Shown: positions 1 through 7,677, numbered from the stretch's first letter. The stretch is DNA of 17,339 nucleotides from an uncultured beta proteobacterium (GCA_903843315.1 CAIMPQ010000104.1:1-17339); one strand, 5' to 3'. The notes: generated from the sequence alone by a model not told the origin. A program made the numbers and translations.

Positions 1-2468
1 CGGAAGGCATACTCACCACCGGCATCGAGCATGTTCGTTAACACGGGATCGTTACCGAATGCTGCAGTATGCATACGCAAAGCTTCTTCAGCCACCTCGA
101 ATACACCAATACCACCGACATTAGAAGGGGTGCCCTTGAAGTACTGGTTAATCACTTCATGATTCAAGCCGATAGCTTCAAAAATCTGTGAGCCGGTATA
201 AGACATATAAGTCGATATACCCATCTTGGACATCACTTTTTGTAAACCCTTACCAACTGCTTTGATAAAGTTTTTAACCGCTTTCTCACCAGATAAGTCA
301 CCTGATAAACCCTTGGCCATCTCAGTCAACGTTTCCATAGCGAGGTACGGATGAATTGCTTCTGCGCCATAGCCCGCCAAGAGCGCAAAGTGATGCGTTT
401 CACGAGCACTACCAGTTTCAACCACGAGTCCAACGCTAGTGCGTAAACCTTTTTCCACCAAGTGCTGATGAATGGCTGAAGTTGCTAACAAAGCTGGAAT
501 CGCCACATGCTTCTCATCAACCTGACGATCGCTCACGATCAAGATGTTATATCCCGAGCGCACTGCATCCGCAGCCTCAGCGCATAAAGACGCTAAACGC
601 GCTTCAATACCCGCTTTGCCCCACACTGCTGGATAACAAATATCCAGTTCATAAGAGCGGAACTTACCGTTGGTGTAGTGACCAATATGACGTATCTTAG
701 TGATGTCATCAAAATCTAAAATCGGCTGACTCACTTCCAAGCGCATTGGAGGATTGATGTTATTCGTATCTAGTAAATTGGGTTTTGGGCCAATGAAAGA
801 AACCAATGACATGACCATATTCTCGCGAATGGAGTCGATCGGAGGGTTAGTAACCTGTGCAAATAATTGCTTAAAGTAGTTATAAAGCGGCTTGTTCTTG
901 TTTGAAAGAACCGCCAATGGACTGTCATTACCCATTGAACCAATCGCCTCTTCCCCATTCATGGCCATAGGCGCCATGAGGTACTTAATATCTTCTTGGG
1001 TATAGCCAAACGCTTGTTGACGATCAAGTAATTTGGCTGCTGGACGAATCGTGGTTTTTTCATCCACCAAGTCAACACGGCTTGCATCTACCTCATCCAA
1101 CTTCACGCGCACAGCATCAATCCAACTCTTATACGGTTTAGCTTTAGAAACTGCATTCTTAAGTTCTACGTCATCAATAATGCGGCCTTGTTCCATATCG
1201 ATCATGAACATCTTGCCTGGTTGCAAGCGCCATTTTTGAACAATCTTGCTTTCAGGAATCGACAATACGCCAGCTTCTGAAGCCATGATGACCAAGTCAT
1301 CATCGGTGACGTAATAACGCGCTGGACGTAACCCGTTACGATCCAGCGTTGCACCAATCTGGCGTCCATCCGTAAATGCCATTGCAGCAGGGCCATCCCA
1401 TGGCTCCATCATCGCAGCGTGGTATTCATAGAACGCACGGCGATTGTCATCCATCAATGCATGTTGTTCCCATGCTTCAGGAATCATCATCATCATCGCT
1501 TGCGCCAATGGATAACCAGCCATCACTAACAACTCTAAGCAGTTATCAAAGCAAGCGGTATCTGATTGGCCTGGGTATATCAATGGCCATAATTTTTGCA
1601 AGTCGTCGCCCAATACAGGGGAACTAATCGCGCCCTCACGTGCATTCACCCAATTGACGTTTCCTTTAACGGTATTAATCTCGCCGTTGTGCGCAATCAT
1701 GCGGTAGGGATGCGCCAATTCCCAAGCCGGGAAAGTATTAGTAGAAAAGCGCTGATGCACTAGGGCTAGCGCTGAAACAGTACGTGGGTCCGTTAAATCT
1801 TGGTAATAGGCGCCCACTTGATTTGCCAAGAGCAACCCTTTGTAAACAATGGTTCTGGCAGACATCGATGCAACGAAATATTCTTTACCATGCTTTAGAT
1901 GCAAATCTTGAATCGCATGGCTGGCTGTTTTACGAATAACATACAACTTACGCTCAAGCGCATCTGTTGTCATGATGTCGCGACCACGGCCAATAAAAAT
2001 CTGACGGATAAATGGCTCAGTCATTCGCACTGTTGGCGACATCGGCAATTTCACATCGATCGGAACATCTCTCCAACCTAAAACAACTTGACCTTCTAAA
2101 CGCACTGTTCGCTCTAATTCTTGTTCGCAAGCCAAACGTGAACCATGCTCTTTAGGCAAGAAAATCATACCAACGCCATACTCGCCTAAAGGTGGCAAAG
2201 TGACACCTTGCTTAGCCATCTCTTCGCGATACAAAGTATCAGGAATTTGAATCAAGATACCAGCGCCGTCACCCATTAATGGATCAGCTCCAACTGCTCC
2301 CCGGTGATCTAAGTTCTCCAAAATCTGTAAACCTTGGGAAACGATCTCGTGGGTTTTTTTGCCTTTAATATGCGCGACGAATCCTACGCCACAAGCATCA
2401 TGTTCATTTCTAGGGTCATATAAACCTTGAGCCAATGGACGAAGGTCAGTATTCAATGGTGTAGTCAT
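1..2468 (-). CDS. gltB: Glutamate synthase (NADPH) large subunit, N-terminal 822 residues (cut by window edge)
   Basis: GltB makes two glutamates from glutamine and 2-oxoglutarate, with GltD feeding electrons. The reading frame is open from the ATG to the left edge, so roughly the second half (FMN/Fe-S synthase domain and C-terminal beta-helix) lies outside. After a 25-residue N-terminal stretch comes CGVGFVA, whose Cys26 is the expected class II glutamine amidotransferase nucleophile; the stretch before it is probably a cleaved propeptide, as in other GltB proteins. HNGEINTVKGN and RFSTNTFPAWE are further amidotransferase signatures. The central domain contains MGNDSPLAVLS near residue 510 and, near the cut, LDAGGEYAFR. 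Frame was checked at several points and no stop or frameshift was seen. The start has only a weak GGAA upstream. gltD would be expected further left. A promoter candidate lies just upstream of the gene. Confidence 0.97.
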   Translation of the reverse strand, partial: MTTPLNTDLRPLAQGLYDPRNEHDACGVGFVAHIKGKKTHEIVSQGLQILENLDHRGAVGADPLMGDGAGILIQIPDTLYREEMAKQGVTLPPLGEYGVGMIFLPKEHGSRLACEQELERTVRLEGQVVLGWRDVPIDVKLPMSPTVRMTEPFIRQIFIGRGRDIMTTDALERKLYVIRKTASHAIQDLHLKHGKEYFVASMSARTIVYKGLLLANQVGAYYQDLTDPRTVSALALVHQRFSTNTFPAWELAHPYRMIAHNGEINTVKGNVNWVNAREGAISSPVLGDDLQKLWPLIYPGQSDTACFDNCLELLVMAGYPLAQAMMMMIPEAWEQHALMDDNRRAFYEYHAAMMEPWDGPAAMAFTDGRQIGATLDRNGLRPARYYVTDDDLVIMASEAGVLSIPESKIVQKWRLQPGKMFMIDMEQGRIIDDVELKNAVSKAKPYKSWIDAVRVKLDEVDASRVDLVDEKTTIRPAAKLLDRQQAFGYTQEDIKYLMAPMAMNGEEAIGSMGNDSPLAVLSNKNKPLYNYFKQLFAQVTNPPIDSIRENMVMSLVSFIGPKPNLLDTNNINPPMRLEVSQPILDFDDITKIRHIGHYTNGKFRSYELDICYPAVWGKAGIEARLASLCAEAADAVRSGYNILIVSDRQVDEKHVAIPALLATSAIHQHLVEKGLRTSVGLVVETGSARETHHFALLAGYGAEAIHPYLAMETLTEMAKGLSGDLSGEKAVKNFIKAVGKGLQKVMSKMGISTYMSYTGSQIFEAIGLNHEVINQYFKGTPSNVGGIGVFEVAEEALRMHTAAFGNDPVLTNMLDAGGEYAF

Positions 2469-2504
2469 AGTATTTCCGTAAGGCAGCAATGGCCTGATAT
2501 CTTT

Positions 2505-2516
2505 TTGGATATCCAA
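2505..2516. promoter_or_regulatory. 12-bp perfect palindrome at the predicted gltB start site
   Basis: TTGGATATCCAA is a perfect palindrome overlapping the end of the predicted gltB -10 box and the expected start site, a position suited to a repressor. A 12-bp palindrome is expected a few times by chance in a window this size, so only its location supports a regulatory role. No specific regulator is recognised. Confidence 0.25.
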
Positions 2517-2543
2517 TATAGGTGAATACCCATACTGATGCAA
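2515..2543 (-). promoter_or_regulatory. Candidate sigma-70 promoter of gltB
   Basis: On the minus strand TTGCAT (2538-2543) and TATATT (2515-2520) are separated by exactly 17 bases. The -10 box matches five of six consensus bases, the -35 only the TTG. Transcription would begin near 2508, giving a leader of about 40 nt before the gltB ATG. This would let gltB be expressed independently of the transposase and mrcA transcript behind it. Prediction by eye only. Confidence 0.45.
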
Positions 2544-2558
2544 TAGAAATAAAATGAG

Positions 2559-2613
2559 TCTGTCCCATTTAATTTGATACCGCACCAAAATGAATTGATT
2601 AATTAGGGACAGA
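2559..2613. repeat. Inverted repeat with TCTGTCCC / GGGACAGA arms, possible REP-like end of the transposase element
   Basis: Perfect 8-bp arms TCTGTCCC (2559-2566) and GGGACAGA (2606-2613) enclose 39 AT-rich bases that are only partly complementary. The structure lies downstream of the REP-associated transposase and about 15 bp upstream of the gltB -35 box. From memory, palindromic sequences built around GGGACAGA often occur next to Y1 transposase genes in proteobacteria; this could not be checked here. It lacks a clear U-run, so a simple intrinsic terminator is less likely. Confidence 0.5.
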
Positions 2614-2662
2614 GTCGATGGCTAGCCAAAAGGCATAAGCAACTTACAGTAATTAAATAACT

Positions 2663-3367
2663 CTAAGTCGTTGAATTTAATGTATTAATTTTCTTTGGTC
2701 GCCCACGATGTCGAATTTGAGTGAGCTCAGGAGCATCTTTAAAGAGTTTTTTGGCGTAAATATCGCTTACCCATGGCTTAGAACGAATTAATGATTCAGT
2801 AATTTGCCTATCTTCCCAGTGAGGCGCCCCCTCTTTTACAAAATTAGCCCAGTGGATTTGCCTTTCAAAGGGAGTATTACCTAGCTTCCAAAAGTGCTCG
2901 TGATCCACAAGCCAGGACTCTGCATTGCCACCAATATGCGTTGCATAGCTAGTCCAAGCGGAGTCTTGGGGACTTGATTCATAGCCAGCTCGAACTGGAT
3001 TTAATTCAATATAACGCTGGCAACGCAGAAAATAATCGGGGTCAATGAGTGATGAGCGATAGCGCCCTTCCCAAATTGTCCCTGAGCGATGATGTTGTTG
3101 GTTGAAGTATTGAGCGTAACGCCTGCCTAAAGACTGCATGGTTTTTGCTAATGAATCTTCATTTTGTGGTGTTAGGAGTAAGTGCACATGATTTGGCATC
3201 AAAGCAAATGCATGGACTGCGCAACCAAATTGTCTGGCAGCTTCGCGCAACCACTCTAAGTAAATGTGGCGATCTTCCGGGCTAAAGAAAATGGTTTCAC
3301 GGTTATTACCCCGCACCATGATATGCATTACTTGGCCAGGTATTACCGTGCGAGCTTGGCGAGCCAT
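2663..3367 (-). CDS. REP-associated tyrosine transposase (Y1_Tnp, HUH endonuclease superfamily)
   Basis: This 234-residue protein belongs to the single-stranded-DNA transposases related to IS200/IS605 TnpA and RAYT proteins, which nick and rejoin palindromic repeats. The metal-binding HUH motif is visible as PNHVHLLL (His60, His62). SGTIWEGRYRSS (about residues 95-106) and RYIELNPVRAG (118-128) are typical of the REP-associated group; Tyr119 in the latter is the likely nucleophile, by family analogy. The tail contains RHRGRPKK, an AT-hook-like basic patch. The gene begins 12 nt after the mrcA stop in the same direction and no Shine-Dalgarno sequence is visible, so it may depend on mrcA transcription and translational coupling. 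No accessory tnpB and no flanking target duplication were recognised. It appears intact. Confidence 0.9.
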   Translation of the reverse strand: MARQARTVIPGQVMHIMVRGNNRETIFFSPEDRHIYLEWLREAARQFGCAVHAFALMPNHVHLLLTPQNEDSLAKTMQSLGRRYAQYFNQQHHRSGTIWEGRYRSSLIDPDYFLRCQRYIELNPVRAGYESSPQDSAWTSYATHIGGNAESWLVDHEHFWKLGNTPFERQIHWANFVKEGAPHWEDRQITESLIRSKPWVSDIYAKKLFKDAPELTQIRHRGRPKKINTLNSTT

Positions 3368-3379
3368 TGAGCAATCGAA

Positions 3380-5716
3380 CTATTGCAGTTCGCGAACGCC
3401 GCCATTACGAGAGAATTCAGGTACAAACCAATCGCCATCAAATTGCGTTACGCCTTCCGGAACTGCGCGAGATTCCTGGGGGCTATCTTTTAAGGCAATA
3501 GACATATAAGAAATCCACATAGGCAAGGCAAGGCCGCCGCCAGTCTCTCTATCACCCAAGCTGGCCGGCTTATCAAAACCAATCCAGGCAATAGCGACAA
3601 CCTTAGGGTTGTAGCCGGCAAACCAAGCATCATGGGACTCGTTGGTAGTACCTGTTTTACCTGCAATATCACTACGACTCAATTTCACTCTCGCTGAAGC
3701 TGCAGTTCCAGTCTTGGTTACCTCCTGCAACATGCTGTCCATTACAAATGCAGTTCGTGCATCTAATACTCGGGTCGCATCTTCACGCGCATGAGTTGGT
3801 TTGGCTTCAAATAAAACTGTGCCTTTGGTATCAACCATCTTATCGATCAAGAATGGGTCGACCCGATATCCACCATTTGCAAATACGCTATATGCGGCAG
3901 CCATTTGCAATGGGGTAACAGAGCCCGCTCCGAGAGCCATTGTTAAATAAGGTGGGTGTTTTTCAGGCTCAAAGCCAAAACGCTGAATATATTCTTGGGC
4001 ATAAGATGGGCCAATTGCGCGGATGATACGTACGGATACCAAGTTCTTCGATTTAGCTAAAGCGTTACGCAAACGCATCATGCCGTCATACTTCCCATCG
4101 TAATTTTTTGGTTCCCAAGCCTGACTTCCAGTCTCCATGCTTCCTATAGATAAAGGGGCATCGTTCACCACAGTGCTTGGCGAAAACCCTTTTTCAATCG
4201 CAGCCGCGTATATAAAGGGCTTGAAGGAAGAGCCTGGCTGACGTAAGGCTTGAGTGACGTGATTGAATTGGTTGCGGCGGAAATCAAACCCACCAACCAA
4301 GGAAAGAATCGCACCCGTTTCTGCATTCATAGAGACAAATGCTGCCTCTACCTGTGGCAACTGGGCCAATTTCCAGACTCCGGCATCTAAAAGCAATCTC
4401 ACCACTGCGCCTGGACGTAGGCGCTTTTTAGGCTGGGTGCTATCGGTGATCGAGGCGGCTGCTAACTTCATGCCCTCACCCTTCAAAGTAATGGTGTCAC
4501 CAGTTGCAATCATGACCTGCATTTCTTTGGGCTTCACATCGAGCACAACGCCCGACTGCAAATCGTCCAACTGCGGGTAAGCAAGTAAAGCCTCATCAAT
4601 TGCGCGTTGTCGTTTAACTGGATCCTCTGGAAGATCAATAAAACCCTCTGGCCCACGATAAGCATGACGCAAATCATATTCAAAAATTCCACGGCGCACT
4701 GCCTTATAGGCAGCATCTTGATCTGCTTTCAAGATAGTGGTGTAAACATCAATTCCCTGGGAGTAGATCGCCTCACCGTACTGAGTAAAGAGCAATTGTC
4801 GAACCATTTCTGCTGGGAAATCAGCGCGTACTGCAAATTCGTTACCTAGACCCCGAATATGCAACTCCTCCGCCATCGCTTTTTGATATTCCTCAGAATT
4901 GATGTAACCCAAATCCCGCATGCGCTGCAAGATATATTCCTGTCGAATCTTGGCCCGCCGAAAATTGCTAACAGGGTTGTAAGCAGAGGGGGCTTTAGGC
5001 AGGCCAGCCAACATGGCAGATTCTGCAATCGTGATGTCTTTCAACTCTTTACCGAAGTAAATCTGAGCCGCACTAGAAAACCCATACGCTCTCTGACCCA
5101 AGAAAATTTGGTTCATATAGATTTCGAGAATCTTATCTTTAGTTAGCTGAGACTCAATTTCCCAGGCCAAGAGAACTTCATATATTTTTCGACTAAAGGT
5201 TTTCTCGTTACTTAAAAAGAAGTTTCTGGCCACCTGCATGGTAATTGTTGAAGCTCCTTGGGAAAGATGACCACGTAAGTTTGTCGCAGCGGCCCTCAGA
5301 ATGCCCACATAGTCCACACCACCATGAGAATAAAAACGATCGTCCTCTATAGCCAAAACTGCGTTACGCATACTGAGCGGGATTTCATTTAGAGGAATCA
5401 CTTTGCGACGCTCTTCCCCAAATTCGCCAATCAAGACTTTGTCAGCGGTATAGATGCGCAGAGGCGTCTTCGGGTTGTAATCGGTTAAAGCAGAAATTTT
5501 GGGTAGGTTTGGCTTTGCCACCAAAAATGCATAGCCCATTAGTAGCATTACTACTAAAGCAAACACTACGCCAATAATGAGCAAGGCTTTAATCAGGGGA
5601 TTGCTGGATGACTTGCGAGTATGACCAGGCTCTAATCGCGATTGTCGAGGACGTCGGTCAAGCTGACGGATTGGCCGCTGGGATTGCGTCGGCTTGTCTT
5701 TTGGGGGTAGGGCCAT
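3380..5716 (-). CDS. mrcA: Penicillin-binding protein 1A, bifunctional peptidoglycan synthase
   Basis: Class A PBP that polymerises lipid II and cross-links peptidoglycan in the periplasm; 778 residues, normal for the family. A basic cytoplasmic N-terminus (1-40) precedes one membrane anchor (about 43-67). The GT51 transglycosylase domain shows EDDRFYSHGG (catalytic Glu124), QGASTITMQ and RKIYEVLLA (Glu180 as the likely second acid). A PBP1a-type OB-like domain spans about 386-450. The transpeptidase domain has GSSFK (Ser496 nucleophile, Lys499), SKN at 556-558 and KTGT at 687-690, so all active-site motifs are present. It is divergent from the pilus-type genes, the same arrangement as ponA next to pilMNOPQ in many proteobacteria. 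The name ponA is also used. Its promoter appears to lie almost directly on the start codon. Confidence 0.97.
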   Translation of the reverse strand: MALPPKDKPTQSQRPIRQLDRRPRQSRLEPGHTRKSSSNPLIKALLIIGVVFALVVMLLMGYAFLVAKPNLPKISALTDYNPKTPLRIYTADKVLIGEFGEERRKVIPLNEIPLSMRNAVLAIEDDRFYSHGGVDYVGILRAAATNLRGHLSQGASTITMQVARNFFLSNEKTFSRKIYEVLLAWEIESQLTKDKILEIYMNQIFLGQRAYGFSSAAQIYFGKELKDITIAESAMLAGLPKAPSAYNPVSNFRRAKIRQEYILQRMRDLGYINSEEYQKAMAEELHIRGLGNEFAVRADFPAEMVRQLLFTQYGEAIYSQGIDVYTTILKADQDAAYKAVRRGIFEYDLRHAYRGPEGFIDLPEDPVKRQRAIDEALLAYPQLDDLQSGVVLDVKPKEMQVMIATGDTITLKGEGMKLAAASITDSTQPKKRLRPGAVVRLLLDAGVWKLAQLPQVEAAFVSMNAETGAILSLVGGFDFRRNQFNHVTQALRQPGSSFKPFIYAAAIEKGFSPSTVVNDAPLSIGSMETGSQAWEPKNYDGKYDGMMRLRNALAKSKNLVSVRIIRAIGPSYAQEYIQRFGFEPEKHPPYLTMALGAGSVTPLQMAAAYSVFANGGYRVDPFLIDKMVDTKGTVLFEAKPTHAREDATRVLDARTAFVMDSMLQEVTKTGTAASARVKLSRSDIAGKTGTTNESHDAWFAGYNPKVVAIAWIGFDKPASLGDRETGGGLALPMWISYMSIALKDSPQESRAVPEGVTQFDGDWFVPEFSRNGGVRELQ

Positions 5717-5724
5717 ATTTTCAA

Positions 5725-5760
5725 ATTATAGGGTGCTTAAGCAATTTACCTAAAAGCACC
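5725..5760 (-). promoter_or_regulatory. Candidate mrcA promoter with overlapping inverted repeat
   Basis: On the minus strand a perfect TATAAT (5725-5730) ends only 8 nt before the mrcA ATG, so transcription would begin at or within a couple of bases of the start codon. A -35 box at 17-bp spacing (TTAGGT) matches consensus poorly. Within the spacer and upstream there is a 10-bp palindrome TGCTTAAGCA (5734-5743), and a 7-bp inverted repeat GGTGCTT (5732-5738) / AAGCACC (5754-5760), a possible operator. No convincing promoter for the divergent plus-strand genes was found in the rest of this gap. Confidence 0.35.
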
Positions 5761-5821
5761 AAACCCCCCGTTTTTTAGTTGTTTCGGTCGAAAGTTCTGA
5801 CAATGAATTCAAGCTAAGCCG

Positions 5822-6550
5822 ATGGATTTTAAATGGTCACACCCAAAGAATATAGGCATGCCATCACGCCAAATTTCCCCGCAGTCATTCGATGAGATTT
5901 TGAGCGATCTCGGAGACGACCCAGCCATCCCAGATCCCCATGGAATTCGTAAAGCACCCAGCTCCAAATCTCCCAGCTCAGCGCCCCATAACCAACCCAA
6001 TAAAAACGTCAATCTAGAGTTTTTGAAGGGTATGGACTTGACCATACAAGCGCAAAAAATAGGTGGGCTCCTAGTTATTTGTGCCTGCTTATTAGGGGTC
6101 TGCGGTGGCTTATACATTGTTTATGAGTCTTTCATTAGCCATACCCAATCGATTGCCCAGTCCTCTCAAAAGGAAATTTCTGCCCTCCAAAAAGAATTTG
6201 GCCTCCTGCGTGAAGAATTAGAGCAAGGCCAAGATGACCTATATGATTCATTTGATAAATTAGAAGTGAGCATTCACTCTTTTAAAGAAAACAAGCCTTT
6301 ATCTAAGCCCTCAGACAAGCCGAAAGCGCTTCCTCATGAGGGTGAGCTTAGCCGTTGGCGTTACTTGGGGGCTAGCCAAAAGGGTAATTTCCATCAAGCG
6401 TTTTTTCATACCGGAAAGCAAAGTGAAATGTTTGAAAAAGGCTCCGTAGTTCTGGGGGATTGGCGACTCAGTCATATTGAAAAAGAGGCGGCCACCCTCA
6501 TTCATCCTCATGGCAGAACAATTGTTCTTAAGCCCTCTAAATCTGAATGA
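5822..6550 (+). CDS. Membrane protein with coiled coil and PilP/GspC-like C-terminal domain, partner of the downstream secretin
   Basis: No exact family name can be given. The 242 residues show a Pro/Ser-rich, probably cytoplasmic N-terminus (1-75), one hydrophobic segment (about 81-103), a charged heptad-like coiled coil (about 110-155), a Lys/Pro linker (155-172) and a small beta-rich domain (about 175-238). The last domain, with the pattern GSVVLGDWRLSHIE then HPHGRTIVL, resembles the homology region of PilP (type IV pili) and GspC (type II secretion), which links the inner-membrane platform to the secretin. The gene occupies the place where pilMNOP normally stand and overlaps the secretin gene by ATGA, supporting a joint role. 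There is no strong ribosome site at the chosen ATG; Met13 (5858) is an alternative start. The PilP/GspC assignment is inference from pattern and context. Confidence 0.7.
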   Translation: MDFKWSHPKNIGMPSRQISPQSFDEILSDLGDDPAIPDPHGIRKAPSSKSPSSAPHNQPNKNVNLEFLKGMDLTIQAQKIGGLLVICACLLGVCGGLYIVYESFISHTQSIAQSSQKEISALQKEFGLLREELEQGQDDLYDSFDKLEVSIHSFKENKPLSKPSDKPKALPHEGELSRWRYLGASQKGNFHQAFFHTGKQSEMFEKGSVVLGDWRLSHIEKEAATLIHPHGRTIVLKPSKSE

Positions 6551-7665
6551 ATTCTCACCCTAAATGCTTGGCTAACTACTTAAAAAAATGGAGTGTCTGG
6601 CTCATCCTGCTGGGTACATTTTTCATGAACCCATCTCGTGCATATGCCTCTACCCAGAATCATCTGGATACTCCGATTAGCCTGCAATTTGTCGATATTG
6701 AGATGGTTGAACTTTTGCAAGTTCTCGCCAAGCTTGGCAACACCAACTTTTTACTGAGTGAATCCATCCAAGGCAGGCTCACAGTCGACTTGCGCAATAC
6801 CCCATGGCAAACCGCTCTGCATTCTATTCTGGCCAGCAGGGGTTTACGGCTTATCAGGAATGGGGATATTTACTGGATTGGGCCCTATGCAGAAATCCAA
6901 GCCTTTCAAAAACATCGCCGCGAAGATGCTGCGTTACCTTTTGGGGGTGACCACATTAACAGCCCGCGACAGATCCTCATTGAAGCCCGCATCGTAGAAG
7001 CGGATGAGCGCTTTGCACGTGAATTAGGGGTAAAACTGGCTTACCAAGCAAACACCTTGAGTAATCTAGATCAAAAAATCTCCGGTAATGTCGATCTGGG
7101 AGGGTCTGGGTTAAATGGTTTTAATCCAGCAACAGTGGGAGCAACCCTGGTTTCGCGGAATGCTAGTCGCCTTTTACAAATGGAGCTTTCTGCTCTTGAG
7201 TCAGAGGGGCAAGGAAAAATTCTCTCCAACCCCCGCATCATGACTGGAGATCAAGTTAAGGCAACCATTGAACAGGGAACTGAATTGCCCTACCAAACTA
7301 CCTCTCAAAACGGCAGCAAATTACAGTTCAGAAAAGCCAACTTACGTCTAGAGGTTCTACCCAAAATTCATCCAGATGGAAAAATTTCAATGCTGGTGGG
7401 CATCAATAAAGACACCATCGGCATGAAAACCGAACAAGGCTACGCCATCGATACTAAAAGCCTTAGCTCTGAGGTGACCGTAGAAAATGGGGGCACTGCC
7501 ATTATTGGAGGCATCTTTCAGACCACCGAGAGAGAAGATGAAGTGAAAATCCCATTACTAGGAGATATCCCCTTAATTGGCCATTTATTCCGCCATAAAT
7601 CTAAATTACAAGACAAAACTGAGCTTCTGGTCTTCCTAACTCCGACCGTTCTAGACAAACCCTAA
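6547..7665 (+). CDS. pilQ: Short PilQ-type secretin (type II/III secretion family outer-membrane channel)
   Basis: Secretins form outer-membrane rings through which type IV pili, DNA or proteins pass. This one has a signal peptide (about 1-34, cleavage near AYA-S), then an N0/STN-like domain (about 45-112, with FVDIEMVELLQVLAKL), a short linker (113-139), and the secretin core beginning RQILIEARIVEADERFAREL. The signature KIPLLGDIPLIGHLFR lies at 334-349 and the protein ends soon after LLVFLTPTVL. At 372 residues it is about half a typical PilQ: no AMIN domains precede N0, and there is no room for an N1 domain between N0 and the core. The core itself seems complete. The four-base ATGA overlap with the upstream gene implies translational coupling. 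aroK follows after 12 nt. PilQ is the best name from locus; a competence or GspD-like function is possible. Confidence 0.85.
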   Translation: MNSHPKCLANYLKKWSVWLILLGTFFMNPSRAYASTQNHLDTPISLQFVDIEMVELLQVLAKLGNTNFLLSESIQGRLTVDLRNTPWQTALHSILASRGLRLIRNGDIYWIGPYAEIQAFQKHRREDAALPFGGDHINSPRQILIEARIVEADERFARELGVKLAYQANTLSNLDQKISGNVDLGGSGLNGFNPATVGATLVSRNASRLLQMELSALESEGQGKILSNPRIMTGDQVKATIEQGTELPYQTTSQNGSKLQFRKANLRLEVLPKIHPDGKISMLVGINKDTIGMKTEQGYAIDTKSLSSEVTVENGGTAIIGGIFQTTEREDEVKIPLLGDIPLIGHLFRHKSKLQDKTELLVFLTPTVLDKP

Positions 7666-7677
7666 TAAAATCGAAGG

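Noticed and set aside
2559..2613. Interpretation of the TCTGTCCC/GGGACAGA repeat as an ordinary intrinsic terminator
   Set aside because: The loop is 39 bases, the stem only 8 bp, and no U-run follows directly on either strand.
4263..4580. Plus-strand open frame of 105 codons opposite mrcA
   Set aside because: It lies wholly antisense to the intact PBP1a gene, shows no recognisable domain and has no supporting context.
5809..6117. Minus-strand open frame of 102 codons at the start of the pilus-type membrane protein gene
   Set aside because: It ends a little before the divergent mrcA promoter and has no domain or ribosome site; the plus-strand gene has membrane helix, coiled coil and ATGA coupling, so it is the real one.
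2619..6383. Shared 14-mer GGCTAGCCAAAAGG near 2619 and again near 6370
   Set aside because: One 14-base match is about what chance gives in a window of this size, and the second copy is inside coding sequence; not treated as a mobile-element trace.
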